Source: Acanthamoeba castellanii str. Neff (lineage: Eukaryota; Discosea; Longamoebia; Acanthamoebidae). From it: DNA of 64,000 nucleotides. Shown piece by piece: positions 17,723 through 26,300 of this stretch. Numbering within the stretch: the stretch's first letter is position 1; each line of letters starts with the position of its first letter. The position numbers and the translations under genes were made by a program. The DNA lies in contig NW_004457654.1 of assembly GCF_000313135.1 (NCBI RefSeq), forward strand, positions 1,316,730 to 1,380,729, in the 5' to 3' direction. The notes beneath the pieces are model-generated. The model saw only the letters and a list, made by a program, of their open reading frames with translations, had not been told where the DNA came from and made no database searches.

Positions 17723-17742
17723 ATCATGTACACATACATGAT
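17723..17742. repeat. Palindrome-family motif, CpG-decayed copy
   Basis: ATCATGTACACATACATGAT. All six CpG sites of the reference palindrome are replaced by TG or CA and the other positions are unchanged. Confidence 0.85.
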
Positions 17743-18196
17743 CTGGAAAATCAGAACTTTTGCTTGTTTTGTGTAAGTGCTCCTCTGAACACCCTCACAC
17801 AGCACCTTGCTTTTGCTTGCATACCCTCCATCAATTCCATAATCAGTGGCCAACATGCTGCCCTCACATCCAGTTCATGTTCAACCTCACACCATATTCA
17901 GTCAGTTACACATATGCACTGAACTTCATTCTTCACATTTGTGCGTGCTGAATTGGAGCACTATTCCTGAAGTTAAAATTCCACTCCATTCCACACTGAT
18001 AAAATCACTTTTAACTCCACAAATTCCAAGTTTTTATCAAATCATTTTCATCTCAAATCCCTCAATATGACTTATAAGCAGCGGTCTAGCATGTCAAAAT
18101 CACACATGCAGATCCATATCTTCAAAACTGCCCTATAAATCAAAAATGTCAAATCTCACACAATTTTAGCACAACAAAAATTCCACAGTCATTTGT

Positions 18197-18224
18197 GACC
18201 TCTCATTTCAAATGACCACAAGTT
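18197..18224 (-). repeat. 28-bp internal inverted repeat, right copy
   Basis: Reverse complement of 16886-16913 with no mismatch. A separate 17-bp direct repeat (CAAGTGACCTCCAGCCA) occurs nearby at 18383 and 18482. Confidence 0.9.
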
Positions 18225-18794
18225 TAGGGTGCATTACCTTCCCCAATTGATGATTGAACCAAACCAGGTCTTGTGGCAAGCAAAGGAGTTGACAATCATG
18301 CCATCCTGGGAATGGGAAGGTTGTGATGAGCAGGTGCATGGAGATGTAACATAGGACTATGTCAAACTGCTTTGGAGTTGAGCAAGTGACCTCCAGCCAT
18401 TATAGTCAGATTTCTCATCAACTCAGTTTAGTTACAGATTGAGTGCTGCAACCATGGGTGGGATTTCCAGCTCTGGGCAATCAAGTGACCTCCAGCCACC
18501 TTCCTACTCCAAAATCAGTGTGGAAGACATGATCCACAAACTCTATCAACATTGTTAGCAACAATATACATAATCACAAGGAGGCTGATCCCTCAACTTT
18601 CCAAATGAAGGTGTTACTTGTGATTAAAGTTAAGGCACAGAACTGAAGTGTGTGCCTGTGCCATGTCAGCACACATGTGGCACAACAATACCAGCACCAA
18701 GTAGACCCAGAAGGTGAGCATTTGTTAACCTTAGGTTGGCCGTTGGGGGAAGCTGCCCTCACAAAAAGCCCCAGCTGGAGGAAGGAGCAAAAAC

Positions 18795-18799
18795 AAAAA
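18795..18799 (-). terminator. Pol III T5 terminator for tRNA-Asp copy 2
   Basis: TTTTT on the minus strand just downstream of the tRNA; mirror image of the left copy. Confidence 0.75.
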
Positions 18800-18807
18800 G
18801 GAAGATC

Positions 18808-18879
18808 TCCCCCGCCGGGATTTGAACCCGGGTCGTCCGCGTGACAGGCGGAAATGCTAGCCAACTACACCACAGGGGA
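18808..18879 (-). tRNA. tRNA-Asp (GTC), copy 2
   Basis: Sequence identical to copy 1 at 15870-15941, on the opposite strand, so the two tRNA genes point towards each other across the core. Stems, GTC anticodon, A box and B box are intact. It is followed by a T5 run. Confidence 0.97.
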
Positions 18880-19007
18880 TTTGTTATTTCTGGAATCCTC
18901 CACAAGGCCCGTGCATCGTACTCCGCACCTCTTTTTTAACCCTTTCTTTTTCTCCGTTTTCTTCCCTCCGCCGGCTCTTTCGTTTGCTTCTTTTCCTTCT
19001 TCCTGCG

Positions 19008-20052
19008 ATGCGACGAGCAGCCAGGCCGGTGGTGTTGGCCTGCCGTTTGTCGTGGGCACCTCCGCGTTCCTTTTCTACAACACCCAATTTTGTGGTGCTC
19101 GATGATGGCAGCGGGGCGGTGGTGGAGTATCATCGCCTGTTTCTCTCCCACGAGCAGAGTCAGCATTTGCTGGCCGCCCTTATGCCCAAAAGCGCTGATG
19201 AGACGTCTTCCGAGGGGGTGCGATGGTCGCGGGACAGCCTCAAGCCGTATTCTCTTCGCGCAAGGTCCGGAGCACTGGCCAGGAGCGAGGAGCGAGCACG
19301 ACTCAGTCAACACAACCCACATGCCGAAGGGGACCAGCCCACCACACAACTAAACCTGCACCCAGTGCACGAAGCAGATGAGCCATCTGTACCACTCACA
19401 ACGCCGCGAAGAGTGTGCACGTTCGGAGACACTGGTGCAGTACACCTTACCACGCTGGGCTGCACACAACTATATATTAATGTTATGTTGCGGTGCTCAG
19501 GAGTGCGGTACAGCTACACCAACATCACACGAGAGGGCAAGGGCTGGCCGCCATTCCTCGCCGATCTGAAGCTCAAGGTCGAAGGCGTGGCGCAGCAGAA
19601 GTTTAACTTTGTATTCTGCAACCTCTACAGCAACGAAAACGAGTACATCGGCTGGTAGGTACCTTCCAAGATCATCGGGCTCCCGCATGCCTAATGGTGG
19701 TGGCGGCGGTGTGGCAATGCAGGCACCAGGATAAAGAGGAGGCCATCGTGAAGCACTCGGCCATTGCCACGGTATCGCTCGGGGCCACTCGCCGCTTCTG
19801 CCTGCGGCACGACAAGACAAAGCGCTTAGTGCCGGTTGGTATCTCCATCAATGGTTGTGCTCGCGATTGGCCGCCGTGCGGTGTGCGTGTGCATGATGCT
19901 CTTTCCGTTTGCAGGTTCTTTTGGAAGAGGGCAGCCTGCTCCTGATGAAGGGCAACACACAGGAGCGATACCGCCACTCAGTGCCGCGATCCCCCGTACC
20001 ATGCGGACCAAGAATTAGCCTCACCTTTCGTTTGCTCCAAGCAACAACGTGA
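19008..20052 (+). CDS. AlkB-family Fe(II)/2-oxoglutarate dioxygenase, 276 aa, mitochondrial-type leader
   Basis: Predicted demethylase of alkylated DNA or RNA. Exons 19008-19434, 19501-19654, 19723-19834 and 19915-20052 keep frame. The N-terminus (MRRAARPVV...RSFSTTPN) is Arg/Ser-rich without acids, like a mitochondrial presequence. Core motifs: TPRRVCTFGDTG, NLYSNENEYIGWHQD with the Fe ligands His195 and Asp197, distal His252 in RYRHSVP, and Arg264/Arg270 in PRISLTFR for 2-oxoglutarate. Closest pattern is the ALKBH2/3 group. The stretch at about 19265-19375 is open in frame but poorly family-like, so it could be an unspliced in-frame intron or an insertion. Confidence 0.88.
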
Positions 20053-20421
20053 CCACCCGCCAGGCCGGCACTTGGCCTAAAAGGGTTGGTGAGGTGTACC
20101 TCTGGGCTGGTGCTACTTTACAGGGACCAGCTCAGCTCGCGATCGTGACCCTTAGCCTCGACCTGCAATGCAACAAAGGTCGCGGCGTGTCCCTTGGCAC
20201 CATCAACCGAGGTCCCGGCCAACAACGTTTTGAGTTGAAAACCGTCAACGCAACAAGCCGGCCACTTCCACTTCCGTGCTTGCAAGTGTCTTGGTTGCGT
20301 GCCGTTGCCCACTCTAGAGTGGTTGCCTAATCTCGAGCTTCGAAGTTGCGCCGAGTTGGCATTCAAAGTCAAGAGGTAGTTCCCAAATCATCAGGAAAGG
20401 CACATCGAATTAGAAGCTAAA
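20053..20421. other. Spacer between AlkB-like gene and kinase
   Basis: About 370 bp between a stop and the next start on the same strand. It presumably holds a 3' UTR and the kinase promoter. I see no RNA gene or supported ORF. Confidence 0.5.
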
Positions 20422-23127
20422 ATGACCGAGCGCCCACAGACTCTACTCACGGCCATGTCGACCGGCGAACGAGGGAGATCGAGCGGCAGCCTCAAATCGT
20501 CGTCAAGCGAGGCCGCCGTGGCTGCCGCGTCTTCAGGATCATCTGGAATCAAGAAGGGATTGAAGGGGATTGGCAAAAAATTGAAGAAGAAAGGGGGCGA
20601 TAAAACGCCCTCCTTCACAATCAGCGGACCCACCAATTTCGAACAACGGACGCACATCAATAGCGAGCTCGAATGGTCTACAGAGAGTCCCGAAGACGCC
20701 TTCGCCCTGCACGAACAACTTGGCGAAGGGTACCTCCACCTAATAATTTATTAATAATTTAGCATTTAATATATTATTACTAAATTATTTACGCCGCATG
20801 CCTTTTTAATTTATTTTTGTTTGTGTGGTGACAACAGAGCGTACGGCACAGTGCACAAGGCCACGCACAAGGAAAGCGGGTTCGTGGTGGCGGTGAAGAT
20901 CATCCCGCAGGTGCAGAATGTGGCCGCGCAGGAGGATATGAAGAAGGAGATCAACATTCTCAAGAAGTGCTCCCACGATTGCATCGTGCAGTACTTCGGC
21001 TGCTGCTTTGCAGACGATTGTCTCTGGGTGCGCTGCAGCTTTCACACTTGCTCTGCGCTCTGTCTCCTTTTGCCTTTTGGTCTTGTACCGGCTATTCACA
21101 CACCCAACCACATCCGAACGCAGATCTTGATGGACTACTGTGGGGCGGGATCGGTGCAAGACCTGCTCAAGGCCCGCAAACCTCGCACCTTGGAAGAAAA
21201 CGAGGTAAGCGCCAGTGTGCCCCTTCAAGAGTCTTCTGGCTTTTGGTGAACTAACAGTGATCTCTTCATCTTCACACACACACACACACACACACAAGAT
21301 TGCTATCGTCATGCTCAACGTCGTCCGAGGGCTGGCGTATCTTCACGACCAGCATGTTATCCATAGAGACATCAAGGTAAGCTCTACACCATTATTACAG
21401 GCTGCACAAGCGTCCCATAGCATGTATGTCTAATACCGCGGCCCTGGTTTTGGTGTGTGGTCTCTGATAGTCTGCCAATATTCTCATCCACGAGCAAGGC
21501 ATGGCCAAAATTGGTACGATGTCGCTGAGTGGAGCGAACTTGGCACTCTGCGATCAGACCGGCTGATCATTTTTCTTACGCCACCTCGTCTGTGTGCACC
21601 CAACACAGCCGATTTTGGCGTGTCTGCACAGATCGGAGGAGCGCTATCCAAGGCGTCGACGGTGATCGGCACTCCGCTGTTCATGGCGCCCGAGGTCCTC
21701 TCAGGCGAGATATACGACTCTCGGGTATGCCCATGCGCCTTGAGGGCACGAAGTGTGAACTCCCAACCCACTCAACAGTTCTCTCTCGTTCAAACGTCCA
21801 GGCCGACATATGGTCGCTTGGGATCACAGCCATCGAGTTCGCCGAGGGCACTCCTCCCTACTACGAGGAGCACTTTATGCGGGTACCGTTCGCAGCTAAA
21901 CACTCTCCTGCATGCGGGCCAACGCGTCTCTAACGTAATCTTTCTTCGGAATATAAAAGGCAATGTATCTTATCGCGTCCGAGGAACCTGCGACATTGAA
22001 GGACAAGGCCAAGTGGTCCGATGAATTCAAGAGCTTCGTCGCGACGTGCCTCAAGAAGGAGCCGGCCGACCGACCCGCAGCAAAGGATCTGCTGAAGGTA
22101 TGCCCCGTTGAAGATCGTCTGGCCCGTTGTGCACGCGAACTCTTCACTGACAACGGAAACCTCTTGTAGCATCCGTTCATATTGAAGGCGCTGACCCTCA
22201 ACGCCAAGGAGATCATGAGCAACCTCATCAGCGGCTACAAGAGCGACGCCGACGAGGATGATTCCAAGACCTCCTCCCTCGAGTCCTCGCTGGAGCGACC
22301 CCAGGAACCGCTCGTACGCCCAGACACCGACTCCATCTCCATGCAGACCTTCTGCTCCGAGTCCTACGGTTCGTTCGCAAGCGACGACGAAGAGGAGGAG
22401 AGGGAGGAGCCAGTCCGCAAGTCGGCGATGATGGAGGTGCGCGCTCATCTTACCCTAGGGACACCTTCACTTAGGTCTCACGCCATAGTCGTTATTCCTC
22501 CTGGGCAGGTGGACAAGAGTGCGCCGCCGCGCTCGCTGGAGCACGTCAAGGCGGGCCACGTGCTCAAGGGCTCCATCATCGAGCGCAAGGGAGCTGGGGG
22601 TATGACCATGGAGAAGCCGGTCTTTTCCGTGCAGCCCCTCATCGACGACAAGAAGAAGCCAAAACACAACATCGAAAAACAGAAGAAGAGCAACATCAAG
22701 AAGAGCAACCTCAAGCCTGTGTACGTGTCCCGTCAAACATGGCTCTTGCTGTGACCGACAGTCGCCAAGTGCCCGCTCTGACCAATGCCTCTCTCTAAAC
22801 AGGCTGTCGCCGAGAGAGCCCGAGCCCGAGGTCTCCCAACTCAAGCGACAGCTTCAGGAGGAGCGCAAGAAGAACAAGGTATGCATCACTTTTCTCACCG
22901 AGAAGAGGGGCATTGATCACTCATCGTAAGCGCACACCAAACGGAACATTGCAATGCAGAAAGCGGAGAAGACGATCAAGGAGTTGAGGGGCCAGCTGGC
23001 CACCGAGCAGAAGGTGGACAAGACCCTGCTCAAGGGTCTGCTGGGCGAGATCGCGACGTGGAAGCAGAGGACCGAAGAGCTCGAGGACAAGCTGCAGGCC
23101 GTCCTCAAGCACCTCGAACATGCCTGA
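20422..23127 (+). CDS. CRIB-containing STE20-type Ser/Thr kinase, 585 aa
   Basis: Twelve exons keep frame: 20422-20729, 20838-21027, 21124-21204, 21299-21376, 21471-21513, 21609-21724, 21802-21882, 21960-22097, 22170-22436, 22509-22720, 22803-22878, 22960-23127. After a Ser-rich start come a polybasic stretch (KKGLKGIGKKLKKK, about aa 44-57) and a CRIB-like motif (ISGPTNFEQRTHI, about 67-79), as in Rac/Cdc42-binding PAKs. The kinase follows at once: G-loop GEGAYGTV, VAVK lysine, HRDIKSANIL, DFG, GTPLFMAPE, DIWSLGITAIE. The activation segment fits the STE20/MST group. The C-terminus has acidic, basic and coiled-coil segments (LRGQLATEQK...LEDKLQAVLKHLEHA). The 22437-22508 intron is a codon multiple with no stop, so retention is possible. 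Confidence 0.93.
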
Positions 23128-23391
23128 TGAGTACCACCGCACCACATTGTTTGAAGTATTATTTTCGCCCGGGCGCAGAGCAGGGCTCTTAGGTTTTGTC
23201 TATACTGTGCATAAAGAAACGCTCCGCCATTTCCCAGGTGTGTGCGCGTGTGCGTGTGCGGTGTTTCTTAGTGTGGCGTGCGTGGCATTCTTTATGGAAG
23301 CCAAATCAGAAAAAACTGCGAAAATACAGCCAGAAAAAGATAAAAAGAGCCGAAAAAGATTTGATTGCATTTACACAGCTTTGAAGCAGAG

Positions 23392-26300
23392 ATGGAGGCG
23401 CAGAGGCAAAGCCCCGCGTCAGGTCTTCTGTCCAAGTTGGGGGACTTGCGGGTGGCCAACGGCAGCAAGGGAAATACAGGATCGGCACCGCCCTATGACG
23501 AAATCGTGGCCAATCTCGACAACATCCTGCCCCATTGGGATCGAATCAAGACGGGGACTCTGCCAAATGGTCTGCGCTACTACATTCAACCCAACACAGT
23601 GCGTTTCATCCAGTCCCACCATAAACCTTTCATTATCAATCAGTTTTTAGGTCATTAATCCGGTTTTTCGCTAGACTCCGCCCAACACGTTCGATGCCTA
23701 CCTGCGAGTGCACGTGGGCTCACTGGCCGAGGAAGAGGACCAGCAGGGCATCGCGCACTACGTCGAGCACTTGGTCTTCATGGGTACGTAGTAGTACCGC
23801 TCACTCGCAGAGGACTGCGCGACTCACCGTTGGGCCTTACGCAGGCACCGATGCCTACCCGGATGCGGAGACCATGCGCAAGCTGTTTGCCACTTGGGGG
23901 TGCGTCTGCCCAGCCCACTGACTCGCAAGCTCGTCAATTGGTGCCTGTGTTTGACCGCGATCGTATTGTCGCGTGCAGCATGTCGTTCGGTGGTGACACG
24001 AACGCCTACACCGACTTCCGGAGCACGGTCTACACCTTCCACGCGCCAACGCACACGCAGAGCCAAGGCGCCGAGAAGAAGGAGGGCGGAGACGTGACGG
24101 AGGACAACGTCTACAAGGTCCTCTTCGCCCTGCACCAGCTGGCCTTCAAGGCCCTCTTCCCCAAGGAGGCCGTCGACAGCGAGCGCGGTCCCATTTTGTC
24201 CGAGGTTTGTCTCATCTCTTCCAAAATGCTCCATCATACGCCGGCGTCTGCTCAATCTAACACATAACACACACACACACACACACGAACACAAACACAC
24301 CCAGGCTCAAATATCGAACTCGATCGGCTACCGTGTGGAGTACCAGGAATACCAGCAGATCCACGCCGACAATCTGCTCTCCAAGTACGCAACCTATAAT
24401 TGTTTCCTGTCTTCGCTGGGGGTGACGTTGCAAATGGTCTGACCTTTACCGTTGGCTGGCAGGCGCTTCCCCATTGGTTTGGTGGAGCAGATCAAGAAAT
24501 GGGGACCGGACGACCTCCGTCGGTTCTACCGAAAGTGGTACCGGCCGGACCTGATGACGCTCTACATCGTGGGTATGTGCACGCACCGTGTTTAAACACC
24601 GCACGACGACGATTGGTCGAGTCCTCACATCTGTTTCTTCGGCCGCGTTTTGCGTTGACAGGCGACGTTGATCACGCCCAGGTGCAGAACCACATCGAAA
24701 GCCTGTTTGGCAAGGAGGTCAGCGAGGGAGAGACGCCGAAAGTGCCTGAGGTAATGGGACATCCACATGGTCACTCGTGATGAGCATTTGATTGGGTTTA
24801 GCTAATTTATTCTGCAATTCCTCTGTGCCACGTGCCATAGCCCACTCCTTCCTTCGAGCCGCCGAGGGAGAGGATGAGCATTTTCCAGCACGAGCTGCTC
24901 CATCAGTTTTCGCTCACCATCAACCACCTCTTCCCGCTCACCAACCAACGCACCGTGCGAGACATGCGGACAGAGATCATTTGCTACGTCTTGAGTACGC
25001 GCATGCCACATACCCCCGTGTATAGATGTGAACTCCATTGCTCATTGTCATGCGTGTCGTGCCGTGCCGCAATTAGTGAGCACGCTCGAGGCTCGCGTCT
25101 ACGCTCTCGAGCAGACCTACGAGTCGCCCGTGTTTACTTCGATAGAGTGGAGCTTCTTCAATTCGCACAGCGACAACTGTTCGGTGTCGAGCCTCTGCAT
25201 GTTTGCTCGGCCCACCACCTGGAAGGAGGCCATCAAGGTACCCTTCACCCCACGTCCCGCCCGGAATTCCTTCACTTATGGACAGGGCATCGTTTTACCC
25301 TCACCTTCCCGCTTCTTCCTCTCCTTCTTCTTGTGGCACAGTGCGGAGTGCAGGAGATGGTGCGGATGGCCAAGTACGGCGTGACCTCCCACGAGCTCGA
25401 GCGCTACATGGCGGCGCTGATCAAGGAGGCCCACCAGGACGCCGAGGGGCAGGACACCCTCAAGTCCTCCGACCTCATCGAAGATCTCGTTGACGACACT
25501 CTTCTCGGTACGAGCCACCACCACTGAACTACCACGGTGTGCTCGGTCTTAAGGTGGTGCCACTTCGCTGGCTGGCTGTGTGCAGAGAGCGTGCTGGTCA
25601 GTCCCAAGGACGACTACGAGCTGGTGCGGCGACTGGCCCCGACCGTGACGCTGGTCGAGGTGAACCACCTGGCCAGGCAGACGTTCTGCCAGACGCTCCG
25701 CGTGGCGAACCTGCTCCGCGACGAGGACGTCATGGCCTGGGAGGAAGAGGAGCAGCAGAAGAACGGTCCGGCCGACGCAGAGGGGTTCGCCAGCTCGCTG
25801 GAGATCATTGAGAAGTCGCGCGGCATCTCCGTCTTTGTGACGTGTCCCACGCTCTACTCCCCCGACGAAGAGACCCCCGTCAAGGCCAATGGCGGCAAGG
25901 ACGACGAAGAGGAAGGTGAAGATGATGAAGAGGAGGATGGCGATATGGACGAAGAGGAGGATGGAGAGGATGACGAGGAAGATGACGATGACGAAGATGA
26001 TGAGGAGGAGGATGAGGAAGATAGTACGCCGGAGGAGTGCCAGGCCAAGCACCAGCACAAGTTCATCCACTCGCGAACCGCGCAGCTCGTGGAGAAGGAG
26101 GTCAAGGAGAACCAAAAGAGCGACAAGGAGGGAGGTCAGACCGAACGAAAGAAGATCCCCTTCCGCGTCACCAAGGAGGAGATCCGCCAGGTGATCGAGC
26201 AGTCCATGCAGGGTACATCATTTTTCTTCCCTTTTCTTGATTGTTTATTCTTTATTCTTTATTCTATTTTTTTCGTGATTATTGATTCTTATTCTTATTA

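Larger units (their letters stand above)
16095..18654. mobile_element. CpG-depleted core between inverted arms (possible decayed mobile element)
   Basis: A 2,560-bp segment unlike the rest of the window: AT-richer, TG/CA-rich, and with only 13 CpG dinucleotides by my count, ten of them clustered at 17145-17286. The flanking DNA is dense in CpG. No convincing protein gene is present; the open frames are short and unrecognised (the longest, near 16493-16720, is low-complexity). The core contains a degenerate palindrome family, a 28-bp inverted repeat and several direct repeats. Whether it is a transposon remnant, a methylated spacer or something else is inference. Confidence 0.55.
18655..19007. 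repeat. Right arm of inverted repeat (with tRNA-Asp)
   Basis: Inverted partner of 15733-16094. The inner 269 bp (18655-18923) are identical to the left arm and the outer part is slightly diverged. It ends directly at the ATG of the AlkB-like gene (19008), so both flanking protein genes share essentially the same upstream sequence. Confidence 0.93.

Noticed and set aside
23128..23391. Extra exon upstream of the M16 start
   Set aside because: The frame upstream of the ATG at 23392 is short, without family similarity, and the spacer has UTR-like composition.
24268..24300. Candidate frameshift at an ACAC run in the M16 protease gene
   Set aside because: The run lies within an intron ending at a CAG acceptor; the flanking exons join in frame (RGPILSE to AQISNSIGY).
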